Assembly (NCBI GenBank): GCA_050331095.1
Contig: JBHJHE010000016.1
Coordinates: forward strand, 1 to 64,000
Source of the DNA: MED-G105 sp050331095
GTDB lineage: Bacteria > Pseudomonadota > Alphaproteobacteria > Caulobacterales > Parvularculaceae
Reading direction: 5' to 3'
Length of the DNA: 64,000 bases
Within the stretch, counting starts at the first letter, position 1; each line of letters starts with the position of its first letter. Shown in pieces: positions 1 to 10,497 of this stretch. The position numbers and the translations under genes were made by a program. The notes beneath the pieces were generated by a model. The model saw nothing but the letters and a program-made list of their open reading frames with translations, was not told the DNA's origin and ran no database searches.

Positions 1-149
1 TCGACTGTCGTCCGCTTGCGCCATTTCCGGACCGTCTTCTCGTTCAACCCGTACCGCTCGGCGATCTCCGGGACCGTAGCCTTCGATCGCTGTATCGCCG
101 CTCGGACGGCGTGCGTGGTCGTGGCGCATCCATGGAGTACCAGGCACAT
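1..149 (-). CDS. IS481-like transposase, N-terminal fragment
   Basis: The first 49 codons of a transposase are visible, starting at an ATG at 149 with a good ribosome site (AGAAGGACGAG) just 5' of it. The translation begins MCLVLHGCATTTHAVRAAIQ and goes on to a helix-turn-helix (residues about 22-42: VPEIAERYGLNEKTVRKW) of the type that opens IS481/IS3-like transposases and binds the element ends. The DDE catalytic domain would lie outside the window, so it is unknown whether the gene is intact. Confidence 0.65.
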   Translation of the reverse strand, partial: MCLVLHGCATTTHAVRAAIQRSKATVPEIAERYGLNEKTVRKWRKRTTV

Positions 150-202
150 AGCTCGTCCTTCTGCGGTGGCGTCAGCTTACCACCACACACTGGGACGAAA
201 CA
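1..202 (-). mobile_element. End of an IS481-like insertion sequence (cut by window edge)
   Basis: The reverse strand carries the 5' end of a transposase (1-149) preceded by a short non-coding leader. The likely terminal repeat starts at about 202 and reads TGTTTCGTCCCAGTGTGTGG inward, resembling IS481-family ends. The rest of the element lies outside the window, so neither the other end nor a target duplication can be seen. The outer boundary is an estimate from the motif. Confidence 0.55.
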
Positions 203-466
203 CCTAGAGCCGCCTTTAAATCAAGGCAAGAGCCTACAGGTCGGTTGAAATGAATGGCTACCGGTCAAATATCATCATGGCTCATCATATCGGCGGAATT
301 GAACGGCTGGTTGGGGTCAAAACCAGCCGCAAGCGCATCGCGCGGCCGCGAAAAGGCGAAGACCCGCCGCATAACCACCGACCGCGGTTTCGGCCCTTCG
401 TCACAACGCACGCATGCAATCCGTACATTGACCGGGCCGCCCGGGGACGCGCCCGCCGGCCGTCGC

Positions 467-2296
<1,830 letters not shown>

Positions 2297-2482
2297 GGGC
2301 GAAGCCTTTTGCTGCGCCGCAACATGGGCGGCGCGCCGCGAGGCTTGGCGCGGTTCCGGCGAAAACGCAAGCCGACGTCGCCGAGGCGAGCCCGGCCCCC
2401 ACGTTCACAAGCCGGCAAAAAGCGTCATACTGGGGCGTTAGAGCTTTCGCAGCGTGCGGCGGAAAGCGCGAGGGGCAGGCAA

Positions 2483-3418
2483 ATGGCGCGTTCTCTGGAG
2501 CGGTCGGTCCGGTTCACCAAGCCGGGCTCGTACATTCTGAACATGATGCTGTTCGTCGCGGGCGTCGGCGCCATCGTCTTTTATCTGTCGCCTGCGAGCC
2601 CGCAGCCGACGACGCTGCTCGTCGACGCGTTCAACGCCAACGTCGCCCTCAACGGCCTGATCATCTTCGTCCTCGCCATCGGGATCATCTACAATCTGCG
2701 CCAGGCGGCGGTGATCGATCCCGCCGTCAAGTGGGTGGAGGCGTTTCGCGAGACGGTGGACCCGCGCCGGGCGCGCCTGCCCCGCCCGCCGAGCCTCATC
2801 AGCGCGATGACGAAGCTCCTGCTCGACGCGGACGAGCGCGGCGGGCGGCTGAACCCGGAATCGACGCGCGCCATTCTCGATTCCATTGGCACGCGGATCG
2901 ACGAGGGTCGGGAGATGGGCCGTTACATCGGCAATCTCCTCGTCTTTCTTGGCCTACTCGGCACGTTCTGGGGCCTTCTGGAGACCGTCAACGCCGTCGC
3001 GGCGACGATCAGCGGGCTCGCCGACGCGTCCGGGCAGGCCGAGGACGCCGTCGGGCAGCTGATCGCCAATCTGCGCGAGCCCCTCGGCGGCATGGGCACG
3101 GCCTTTTCGTCGTCGCTCTTCGGTCTCGGCGGCAGCCGCGTCGTCGGCTTCCTCGACCTGCAGGCCGGCCAGGCGCAGAACCGTTTCTATTCGGACCTTG
3201 AGGACTGGCTGTCGGGCATCACCGACACGCGCACGGCGCGTTCGGGCGGCGGCGAGGCGGCGAGCTACGACGCGGGCGGGCTCGCCGAGGCGGTGGACGC
3301 CTCGCTCGCGCGCACCGCCGACGCGCAGATCAGAGCGAACGCCGGCCAGATCGCCGAGTTGAAAGACGAGATCCGCGCCCTCAACCGAACCCTCATCCGG
3401 CTTGGCGGCGGAGAGTAA
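2483..3418 (+). CDS. MotA/TolQ/ExbB-family proton-channel-like membrane protein
   Basis: 311 residues with four likely membrane segments (about 18-36, 54-72, 149-170, 201-225). The last pair has the MotA/TolQ/ExbB character, with Gly-rich helices and LGGMGTAFSSSLFGLGG in TM4, and a long cytosolic loop joins TM2 and TM3. The C-terminal 60 residues are helical. The ATG at 2483 was chosen because GAGGGG lies just 5' of it and the protein becomes hydrophobic soon after. The stop is 5 bp before the MotB-like gene, so the two probably form one inner-membrane complex. No flagellar or Tol genes are nearby. The substrate or force target is unknown. Confidence 0.8.
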   Translation: MARSLERSVRFTKPGSYILNMMLFVAGVGAIVFYLSPASPQPTTLLVDAFNANVALNGLIIFVLAIGIIYNLRQAAVIDPAVKWVEAFRETVDPRRARLPRPPSLISAMTKLLLDADERGGRLNPESTRAILDSIGTRIDEGREMGRYIGNLLVFLGLLGTFWGLLETVNAVAATISGLADASGQAEDAVGQLIANLREPLGGMGTAFSSSLFGLGGSRVVGFLDLQAGQAQNRFYSDLEDWLSGITDTRTARSGGGEAASYDAGGLAEAVDASLARTADAQIRANAGQIAELKDEIRALNRTLIRLGGGE

Positions 3419-3423
3419 ACGCC

Positions 3424-4452
3424 ATGGCCCGCCGGCGGCGCTCCAACGACGCCAATATCTGGCCCGGCTTCGTCGACGGCCTGTCGACGCTGCTCCTGGT
3501 CTTGATGTTCGTCCTGTCGATCTTCGTCGTCGCCCAGTTCTATCTCGGCGAACGCCTGACCTCCGTCAAAGACGAGCTCGCGACGAAGGACAGCGAACTC
3601 GCCCGCCTCACCGCGCGCATCGACGAGCTCGCCCGCCAGCTCGGCCTCGCCGAGGACGCCCGCAACGAGCTTGAGGCGCGGGTCCTCTCCCTCGAAGCGA
3701 CGATCTCCGAGAAAGAAGAACGTATCGCGACGCTTGGCGCGTCCCTCGCCGCAAGCCAGGCCGCCGTCGCCGCTTCGGCCGACGAGCTGGAGGCCGAAAA
3801 GGCGCTGACGGAAGATCAGAAGTCGGAGATCGCCACGCTGAACGCCCAGCTCGCCGCCTTGCGCGCGCAGCTCGCGAGCCTTCAAGAGGCTCTCGAAGCC
3901 GCCGAAGCGAAGGACAAAGAGCAGGAAGCGCAGATCGAGAACCTCTCCCAACGCCTCAACGCCGCCCTCGCCCGCAAGGTGCAGGAGTTGCAAGAAGTCC
4001 GTTCACGGTTCTTCGAAGCGCTGCGCCAGGCGCTTGGCGACCGATCCGACATCCGCGTCGTCGGGGACCGGTTCATCTTCGAAAGCGACATTCTCTTCGG
4101 CTCGTGCTCGGCGACGCTCGGGCCGGAGGGGCGCGCGGAGCTTGAAAAGCTCGCGAGCGCTCTCCTCGACATCAAGGACGACATCCCGTCGGAGGTGAAC
4201 TGGGTCCTGCGCGTCGACGGCCACGCCGACGCGACGCCCCTCGGCCCGGGCTGTCGGGCGCGCTTCGCTTCGAACCTCGTCCTCTCCGCCCAGCGCGCGA
4301 TCTCCGTCGTGGACTTCCTGAAGTCGCGCGGCGTTCCGGAGAGCCGATTGATGGCCACGGGCTCGGGCTCCTCCTCGCCGATCGCAAGCGGCGCCGGCGC
4401 CGCCGCGCTCGCCCAGAACCGGCGGATCGAGTTCAAACTGACGGAACGGTGA
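3424..4452 (+). CDS. MotB/OmpA-like peptidoglycan-binding membrane protein
   Basis: 342 residues. A short basic N-terminus leads into one membrane helix (about 20-40) preceded by an acidic residue (FVDGL, Asp18) where MotB/ExbD proteins keep their proton-carrying Asp. Next comes a heptad-rich coiled coil (about 45-200) and a C-terminal OmpA-family peptidoglycan-binding domain (about 205-342; VDGHADATPLG, NLVLSAQRAISV, NRRIEF). It is presumably the stator partner of the upstream MotA-like protein and anchors the complex to the cell wall. The gene ends just before a truncated IS6 element. The pair recalls ZorAB of Zorya defence systems, but no ZorC/D/E genes are present. Confidence 0.8.
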   Translation: MARRRRSNDANIWPGFVDGLSTLLLVLMFVLSIFVVAQFYLGERLTSVKDELATKDSELARLTARIDELARQLGLAEDARNELEARVLSLEATISEKEERIATLGASLAASQAAVAASADELEAEKALTEDQKSEIATLNAQLAALRAQLASLQEALEAAEAKDKEQEAQIENLSQRLNAALARKVQELQEVRSRFFEALRQALGDRSDIRVVGDRFIFESDILFGSCSATLGPEGRAELEKLASALLDIKDDIPSEVNWVLRVDGHADATPLGPGCRARFASNLVLSAQRAISVVDFLKSRGVPESRLMATGSGSSSPIASGAGAAALAQNRRIEFKLTER

Positions 4453-4485
4453 CGGCGAGTTGGATAGAAGCGCGGCCCTTCGGCG

Positions 4486-5127
4486 GTGTGGCTGTATTGG
4501 CGCTTCACGCGAAGCCCGCAGGACGTTGAGGAATTGCTCGCAGAACGCGGGATCGAGGCGAGCCGAGCGGCGGTCCGCCGCTGGGCGATCAAGTTCGGGC
4601 CAAAGATCGCAACGAACCCGCGTCGTCAAAGACCGCCGCCGACCGGCCAACGGCCTTCAGACGAAGTCGTTGTGAAGATCGGCGGAAAGCGCATGTGGCT
4701 TTGGCGCGCCGTGGACGACGAAGGCGAGGTTCTCGACATGCTCGTCCAGAAGCGGCGGAACGCCAAAGCCGCAAAGAAACTTTTGCGCCGTCTCCTGAAG
4801 AATTCAGGCGTTCGGCCAGAAATCATCGTGACCGACAAACTCCGCTCGTATCCAATGACTATTGGGGAAACAGGCTTAGCGGATCGCCATCGCCCTGGCG
4901 GTCTGCAACAGAACAATCGAGCTGAAAATTCCCACCTACCCATCCGACGACGAGAGCGGAAGCAGCAGAAGTTCAAATCTCAGGGCTCAGCACAATGCTT
5001 TCTCATGGCGCACGCCGCCATCTACAACTGCTTCAACACCGAACAGCATCTCGTTTCTCGACCACCCCCGCGAACGTTCCGTGCCCGGGCCTTTGAGGAA
5101 TGGGCGATAGCAGCACAGGCGGCATGA
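4486..5127 (+). pseudogene. IS6-family transposase, N-terminally truncated
   Basis: 213 codons of an IS6 DDE transposase. They start in effect at codon 21 of the 233-codon protein seen in copy 2, and an in-frame stop (TAG at 4465) lies 5'. The helix-turn-helix region (VEELLAERGIEASRAAVRRW) and most of the DDE core are present: DEVVVKIGGKRMWLWRAVD, TDKLRSYP, and NNRAENSHLPIRRRERKQQ with the catalytic Glu. The segment RRQRPPPTGQRPSDE differs from the usual RWHLDE just before the first Asp. A GTG at 4486 could start translation, but the missing N-terminus and end make it probably inactive. Confidence 0.8.
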
Positions 5128-5181
5128 AAAATCGAAGGCGCCGCTATTTCTGCGGCCGCGCCGAGTTAATGTGTCAACACC
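4486..5181 (+). mobile_element. IS6-family element, copy 1, 5'-truncated
   Basis: Remnant of an IS6 (IS26-like) element. Similarity to copy 2 begins at GTGTGGCTGTATTG (4486) and runs to the presumed right end GAGTTAATGTGTCAACACC (about 5163-5181). Copy 2 ends in the related GAGTTAACGTGTCAGTACC. The left terminal repeat and the first 20 transposase codons are missing, and the cut lies 34 bp after the MotB-like stop. It has the same orientation as copy 2. The exact right boundary is an estimate. Confidence 0.75.
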
Positions 5182-5252
5182 GTCGCAACACCTTACGCAA
5201 AGCTTCCCAAGACACGCCAATATCTCCTATCGTCCCGGCGTACTGACGATTT

Positions 5253-5266
5253 TTGATTCAGATCAA
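5253..5266. promoter_or_regulatory. FNR/FixK-type box 5' of the DUF2189 gene
   Basis: TTGATTCAGATCAA is a perfect match to the TTGAT-N4-ATCAA consensus. It lies 26 bp before the ATG at 5293. At the usual -41.5 spacing the start site would be at about 5301, just inside that ATG, so either translation starts at the second ATG (5302) or later, or the spacing differs. The regulator at 15302-16006 is the obvious candidate to bind it. Confidence 0.8.
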
Positions 5267-5292
5267 AACTCGCTGACAGTAATCAGGATTGG

Positions 5293-6066
5293 ATGTCGGC
5301 CATGTCTGAAGCAAGCAACACCCCGCATGTTTCCGAACTAACCATGGACGCCCCTTGGCGATGGCTTGGGGCCGGTTTCAGGGATATGATGCGTGCGCCG
5401 CATCTAAGCCTCGGCTATGGAGCGCTGATCATCGGCGGCGGGGCCGGCATCATCTACCTGCTCTGGACCACAGGCTATGCATCCCTCATCCCTGTAGCGT
5501 TCGGCTGTTTCGCCATTTTCGGCCCGCTCCTTGCGGTCGGACTTTACGAGATGAGTCGTCGCATCGAAACGGGCGAGCCGCCGCGGCTGTTTCCGGTGGC
5601 GTTCCCCGGCCCGCGATCGCCGCTTCAACTCGCCTATATCGGCTTCTTCCTTATGTTCGCCGCTCTCGTCTGGGCGCGTGTCGCCATGCTGCTGTATGCG
5701 CTTTTTACCAACGGATCTTATGTTCCTCTTGACCAGTTCCTGAGTTTTGCGATCTCGACAGGCCCTGGCCTCGCGATGATCGCCATCGGCACGATTATTG
5801 GCGCTGGGATCGCTTTCGCGATCTACATTCTAACGGTCGTTTCCGTGCCGATGATGATGAACGAACGCACGGACGCGTTCACTGCGATCGGCGTAGGCCT
5901 CAAAGCCATTAACACCAATACCGGCGCCATGCTGCTCTGGGCGTGGCTGATCGCCTTCATCACGGCGGCCGGCGTCGCGACCTTTTTCGTTGGTCTTGCC
6001 GTAGCGTTTCCATTGCTCGGTCACGCCACATGGCACGCTTATCGGGATATTCGCGGCGTGTTCTGA
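5293..6066 (+). CDS. DUF2189-type polytopic membrane protein
   Basis: 257 residues, mostly hydrophobic, with about six membrane helices. The N-terminus RWLGAGFRDMMRAPHLSLGYGA and the following glycine-rich helices fit the DUF2189 family of inner-membrane proteins, often found beside cbb3 oxidase genes in alphaproteobacteria. No biochemical role is established. A perfect FNR box 26 bp 5' suggests it is induced at low oxygen together with the oxidase. There are two possible starts, ATG 5293 and ATG 5302, and neither has a strong ribosome site. Its 3' end overlaps the convergent ccoS by 28 bp. Confidence 0.75.
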   Translation: MSAMSEASNTPHVSELTMDAPWRWLGAGFRDMMRAPHLSLGYGALIIGGGAGIIYLLWTTGYASLIPVAFGCFAIFGPLLAVGLYEMSRRIETGEPPRLFPVAFPGPRSPLQLAYIGFFLMFAALVWARVAMLLYALFTNGSYVPLDQFLSFAISTGPGLAMIAIGTIIGAGIAFAIYILTVVSVPMMMNERTDAFTAIGVGLKAINTNTGAMLLWAWLIAFITAAGVATFFVGLAVAFPLLGHATWHAYRDIRGVF

Positions 6067-6227
6067 CCTTCCCGATCGCCTTCATCCAGATCATCGTCCA
6101 TAAGAATGCGCGCCGCGGCGCCATCAGGATCGTCGAATTGACCAGCGCGCAACGCCCACAAAAACGTCACGAGTCCGATGGCGCCAAGGAGTAGCGCGAT
6201 GGGGATGAGGTACAGCAATCCGCTCAT
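6039..6227 (-). CDS. ccoS: cbb3 oxidase assembly protein CcoS
   Basis: 62-residue single-pass membrane protein: MSGLLYLIPIALLLGAIGLV, then the typical FLWALRAGQFDDPDGAAARIL with a following acidic tail. CcoS is needed to insert the haem and copper cofactors into cbb3 oxidase. The ATG at 6227 overlaps the ccoI stop (ATGA), so translation is coupled. It is the last gene of the ccoNOQP-GHIS operon. Its end overlaps the convergent DUF2189 gene. Confidence 0.93.
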   Translation of the reverse strand: MSGLLYLIPIALLLGAIGLVTFLWALRAGQFDDPDGAAARILMDDDLDEGDREGQNTPRISR

Positions 6228-8494
6228 GCCGTTGTCTCTGAGTTTCGCTTGCCGCCGGCGAGGCGCAAGGCGTTCAGCGTCACTATCAATGACGATCCAG
6301 ACATAGCAAGAGCAGCGATTAAAGGCGTGACAAAGCCAAAAACAGCGAGCGGGATCGCGCAAATATTGTAAAGCGCTGCGAAGCCGAAGTTCTCAAGGAC
6401 GCGCCGTAGCGCTTTGCGCGAAACATCCACCGCCTCAAGGATCGGGCTCAAGCCCTTTCCGAGATAAACGAAATCCGCCGCCGCCTGGCTCGCGTCCGCG
6501 GCCGTACCGGGAGACAGGGAAACATGAGCAAGCGCAAGCGACGGGGCGTCGTTCAGGCCGTCACCGATCATGGCCGGCTTTGCGCCCGCATCACGCAACT
6601 CAGACAATCGCGCCGCCTTGTCCTGCGGGCTGACGCCGCCGCGCCATGTTGCAAAGCCAAGCGCCTTGGCGACGGAGGCGACGGCGGGCGCGCGATCGCC
6701 GGAAAGCAATTCTGACGAAAGGCCGCGCGCACTCAGGCCCTGGACCACTGCGGCGGCGTCTGCATGAGGAATATCCTCGAACTGGAAACGCACCGGAGCG
6801 GCGTCCCCAAGCCGGAACCATGTTTCGAGCGACGCATCATCCGTTTGCGGCGCCCCGATCCAGTCTGCAGCGCCGAGGCGGGCGCGCGCGCCGTCGATCG
6901 TTGCTTCGACGCCGAGCCCGGCGAATTCTCTCGCATCGTCTACCGCCATGCCGGGGCCAGCAGCCTCGACGATCGCGCGCGATACTGGATGGCGCGAGAT
7001 GCGCGCAAGCGAGGCAGCTTGATCCAGCAAATCTGTCGAGATGGTCTCGCGATTGATAAGGACCGGGCGGCCCATCGTAAGCGTACCCGTTTTGTCGAAA
7101 ACAACAGTATCGGTTTCGGCAAGGCGCTCCAGCGCATCGCCCGATTTGACGAGCACGCCGTGTTTGAACAGCCGCCCCGTCGCGACCACCTGCACGGCCG
7201 GCGCCGCGAGCCCGAGAGCGCACGGGCAGGTAATGATGAGAACGGCTATGGCGTTGACGATCGCGACGCGCAAACCCCCGCCGGCCACCAGCCAGCCAAG
7301 AAACGTAAGAGCAGCGAATGAATGCACTACAGGCACATAGAGAGAGGCGGCCCGGTCCGCCAGTCGAACATACCGGCTGCGAGATTGCTCGCCCGCCTCG
7401 ATAAGGCGCGCCAACTCGGAAACGAGTGAACTCTCAACGGTCGCCGTGGCGCGCACGACGAGCCTGTTTGAGCTGTTGACCACCCCCGCATAAATTACAT
7501 CGCCAACTGATATTTTTTGTGGCGCGCTCTCGCCGTTCACGAGAGAAACATCCGCATAGGATTCGCCATCCTCAATAACGCCGTCAACCGGCGCTCTGTC
7601 GCCAGGGGACAAAAGCAATCGATCGCCGACCGCAACATCCCGCGCGGCGACGGCCGCGAGAGAATTGTCCGCCTCGAGCCTGTGCGCCGCTACGGTCTGC
7701 ATCGCCAAGAGGTCGCGCGCAGCGGCGCGCGCGCGCCAACGCAACCGATGATCTAGGTAACGCCCAATCAACAAAAAAAACAGCAGCATGACGGCGGCGT
7801 CGAAGTAGGCGTGTTCGCCGTCGGCGAAGAATTCGTAAGTGCTGAGCGAAAGCGCGAGAATCACCGCTAGCGAAATCGGCACGTCCATGTTCGCGCGTCG
7901 TTTCTTGAGCACGCCCCAAGCGGATGTAAGAAACGGTCTGCCTGCGTAAAGCGCGGCGGGAATGGCGATTAACGCCGATGCCCAATGCATCAAACCGCGA
8001 GCCCCCTCGCCCATCTCCGCACCGCCGGCCCACACGGAAACTGACAACAGCATGACATTTGCGGCGGCGAAGCCAGCAACGCCAAGCGCGCGAAGAAGTT
8101 TTCGCCCTACGACGTCGTGGTCGCTTTCCTGCGCCATGGGATCGAAAGGCGCCGCACGATAACCAATATCCCGCAGTACTTCGACAAAGTGCTGGGGCGG
8201 CCAAGTAGCGCGGGCGTTCCAGACGAGGGACAAGCGCCCGGTTGAGAGGTTGAGACGCGCGCTCTCGACCCCCTCGAGCCCCTTCATCGCCCCCTCAAAT
8301 TTCGAGATACAGCCGGCGCATTTTGCGCCGAAGACGGCGAGTTCAAGTTCGCAATCGCCGTTTCGACGACGGACGAACGGCGCAGGATCAATGAGTCGAT
8401 CATCTCCTCTCCGAGCATCATCCGTAGCCGGTTCCAAACCGATGGGACAGCCGGTGGTCGTGGACGGATGCCGGATTGAGAACTCCACGCTCAT
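6224..8494 (-). CDS. ccoI: Copper-transporting P1B-type ATPase for cbb3 assembly (CcoI/FixI)
   Basis: 756-residue heavy-metal P-type ATPase that moves copper across the inner membrane for insertion into the CcoN CuB site. An N-terminal metal-binding domain has CAGC (59-62). Eight predicted helices include the transport motif CPC (423-425). The actuator loop has NGES (320-323) where most relatives have TGES. The phosphorylation site is DKTGT (467-471) and the hinge GDGLNDAP lies near the C-terminus. The gene overlaps ccoH by 4 bp on one side and ccoS by 4 bp on the other, so the assembly genes are translationally coupled. Confidence 0.95.
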   Translation of the reverse strand: MSVEFSIRHPSTTTGCPIGLEPATDDARRGDDRLIDPAPFVRRRNGDCELELAVFGAKCAGCISKFEGAMKGLEGVESARLNLSTGRLSLVWNARATWPPQHFVEVLRDIGYRAAPFDPMAQESDHDVVGRKLLRALGVAGFAAANVMLLSVSVWAGGAEMGEGARGLMHWASALIAIPAALYAGRPFLTSAWGVLKKRRANMDVPISLAVILALSLSTYEFFADGEHAYFDAAVMLLFFLLIGRYLDHRLRWRARAAARDLLAMQTVAAHRLEADNSLAAVAARDVAVGDRLLLSPGDRAPVDGVIEDGESYADVSLVNGESAPQKISVGDVIYAGVVNSSNRLVVRATATVESSLVSELARLIEAGEQSRSRYVRLADRAASLYVPVVHSFAALTFLGWLVAGGGLRVAIVNAIAVLIITCPCALGLAAPAVQVVATGRLFKHGVLVKSGDALERLAETDTVVFDKTGTLTMGRPVLINRETISTDLLDQAASLARISRHPVSRAIVEAAGPGMAVDDAREFAGLGVEATIDGARARLGAADWIGAPQTDDASLETWFRLGDAAPVRFQFEDIPHADAAAVVQGLSARGLSSELLSGDRAPAVASVAKALGFATWRGGVSPQDKAARLSELRDAGAKPAMIGDGLNDAPSLALAHVSLSPGTAADASQAAADFVYLGKGLSPILEAVDVSRKALRRVLENFGFAALYNICAIPLAVFGFVTPLIAALAMSGSSLIVTLNALRLAGGKRNSETTA

Positions 8495-8976
8495 TCCAAT
8501 GTCAGCCGCGTCGCGAACTCGAACTGATTGCCTTTTTGATCAGTCGCAACTCCGTCCAGATCCCATTGACCATCGCCCGCGGAAACGACGCCCGCATATT
8601 CGCCCGGGCCCAACGGTTTGAATACGATCTCGTTATCGTGCTGGTCGACGGCGGGTCTTGAAAGCACGCCGACGATGCGAAGGTTCGATAAGGGCGCGCC
8701 CAAACGATTTCTCATCGTCACTCTTATCGAAGCGGTCTGTCGCGCCAACGAAGCCTCAGAGATGGACGCCGTCCAGCCGAGTTTCGCCTGCTCCGCGCGC
8801 GCATCGAGGCGGTCATTATAGTTGAGGCCCTGAAGATAGGATTTTTCTTCCGTCTCCCCGGGAAACGTTTTCAGCGCGAAATTCATTAAAACCACGTTGG
8901 CGGCGACGACGACGAGGAAAAAACCAATCAATGTGTACAAAACATGCTTTCCGGTAACACGAAACTCTTTTGCCAT
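8491..8976 (-). CDS. ccoH: CcoH/FixH family cbb3 assembly protein
   Basis: 161 residues with one N-terminal membrane helix (about 11-31), then the FixH periplasmic domain (ALKTFPGETEEKSYLQGLNYN, residues about 34-54, is the family signature). FixH/CcoH associates with CcoN and the assembly intermediates during cbb3 maturation. It shares its first base with the stop of ccoG and overlaps ccoI by 4 bp, so it lies inside a tightly packed operon. Confidence 0.93.
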   Translation of the reverse strand: MAKEFRVTGKHVLYTLIGFFLVVVAANVVLMNFALKTFPGETEEKSYLQGLNYNDRLDARAEQAKLGWTASISEASLARQTASIRVTMRNRLGAPLSNLRIVGVLSRPAVDQHDNEIVFKPLGPGEYAGVVSAGDGQWDLDGVATDQKGNQFEFATRLTLE

Positions 8977-10481
8977 TATCGTCGCTCCATCAGAAACGTG
9001 GTCTGATTGTTTCTCGTCTCGCCAGACGCCGGCTCGCGCACGACGAAACTTAGCGGGATCGATGAGCGGGCGTCTCCATTTGCGGGTAAGGTCGCGAAAA
9101 CGCGAATTGAGCGAATATCGTCCCCACGGACATTTAAACGCAATTCGCCGTTTTCGACGGTCTCGCCAACCGCGCTTAAATCGAGATTTTCGATCCCGGC
9201 CAGCGTCACCGTGAATTCGCGCTGGATATTCGCCTTGTTGACGATCTTCAGTGTGAAGGCGTTGCGAGTAGATCCATCGGAAAGACGAACGAAAGGAGGC
9301 GTTCTATCCCTCAAGACGACGACCTCGACCGTCGCCCGATTGGCGATCCCGGCAAGCATTAAAGCGGAGATAAGCGCGAGTACTACTCCGTAAAAAATTG
9401 TCCGCGGCCGCAATAGCCGAACGGTAGGCTTCCGCCCCGCAAGGCGCCGCGCCATATTCTTGTCGGTGTCGTAGGCGATAAGCCCTCTCGGGCGATCGAT
9501 CTTCTCCATAATGTCGTCGCAGGCGTCGATGCACAGCGCGCAGTTGATGCATTCAAGCTGCGCCCCTTCGCGAATATCAATTCCCATAGGGCAAGCGGCG
9601 ACGCACGCCTTGCAATCGATACAATCGCCGCGCCCTTCCCACGACTCGCCCTTTTTGTGGGTCCCGCGCGGCTCGCCGCGATCCGTTTTGTACGTGACTT
9701 GCAGCGTTTCTTCGTCGGTCAACGCCGCCTGGATGCGCGGCCACGGACACATATAGGTGCAAACCTGTTCGCGCATCGAGCCGGCGAGCAAATAGGTCGT
9801 AAAAGTCAGTGCAAACATGAATAGATAGGCCGATGCGGGGGCGTCGCCGGTGAAGATTTGCGGTAGGATTGTTGGCGCATCATGGAAATAGAAAACCCAA
9901 GCGCCGCCCGTCGCCACTGCGATTGCGAGCCAAATGACGTGTTTCGATGACTTCTTGAAAATCTTTGCGGCTGTCCACGGCGCTTTCGCCAGTCTGATCC
10001 GCTGATTGCGGTCACCTTCAATCAGGCGCTCGGTGGCGATATAGAGATCCGTCCACACCGTTTGAGGGCATGTATAGCCGCACCAGACGCGGCCAAACAG
10101 CGCCGTCGCAAGAAGCAGCCCGACAGCGGCGAGAATGAGCAGACCGGTGACGTAGTAAAGTTCGTTCGGCCAGATTTCTATAAAGAAGAAATAGAAGCGC
10201 CCGCCGACGAAATCGACCAAGACCGCCTGGTCCGGCTCGCCGGGCCCGCGCGGCCAGCGGACCCAAGGCAGCAGGTAGTAAACGCCGAGCGTAGCGACCA
10301 ACAGGAGCCATTTCAGCGCGCGAAACTTACCGCGGACGAGTTTTGGATAGATAGGTTCGCGTTTTTTGTAGAGCTCCCGAGCGGCGGCGCTGTTAACCGG
10401 CGCGGCGTCGATGACGGCGACGCCGTCGGCGGCCTGCGTGCGGGTCTCGCCTTGCGATGAAGAAGGGTCTAACTCGGTCAC
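8976..10481 (-). CDS. ccoG: Cytochrome c oxidase accessory protein CcoG (RdxA/FixG)
   Basis: 501 residues. Membrane segments carry CGYTC (134-138) and CTYMC (241-245). A central pair of 4Fe-4S ferredoxin motifs follows (C287/C290/C293/C297 and C311/C314/C317/C321). The C-terminal domain is Ig-like and periplasmic (FixG C). CcoG is a Cu(II) reductase proposed to supply Cu(I) for the CuB centre of cbb3 oxidase. It starts 16 bp after the ccoP stop, in the same operon as the structural genes. Confidence 0.95.
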   Translation of the reverse strand: MTELDPSSSQGETRTQAADGVAVIDAAPVNSAAARELYKKREPIYPKLVRGKFRALKWLLLVATLGVYYLLPWVRWPRGPGEPDQAVLVDFVGGRFYFFFIEIWPNELYYVTGLLILAAVGLLLATALFGRVWCGYTCPQTVWTDLYIATERLIEGDRNQRIRLAKAPWTAAKIFKKSSKHVIWLAIAVATGGAWVFYFHDAPTILPQIFTGDAPASAYLFMFALTFTTYLLAGSMREQVCTYMCPWPRIQAALTDEETLQVTYKTDRGEPRGTHKKGESWEGRGDCIDCKACVAACPMGIDIREGAQLECINCALCIDACDDIMEKIDRPRGLIAYDTDKNMARRLAGRKPTVRLLRPRTIFYGVVLALISALMLAGIANRATVEVVVLRDRTPPFVRLSDGSTRNAFTLKIVNKANIQREFTVTLAGIENLDLSAVGETVENGELRLNVRGDDIRSIRVFATLPANGDARSSIPLSFVVREPASGETRNNQTTFLMERR

Positions 10482-10497
10482 AAACAGTCATCGCCCC

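Noticed and set aside
203..466. Possible gene between the IS end and typA
   Set aside because: The small open frames there lack ribosome sites and family features, and the region is best seen as spacer.
2483..4452. MotA/MotB-like pair as part of a Zorya-type defence system
   Set aside because: ZorA/ZorB also have these folds, but no ZorC, ZorD or ZorE genes lie nearby. The neighbours are typA and a broken IS element, and the proteins are shorter than typical ZorA.
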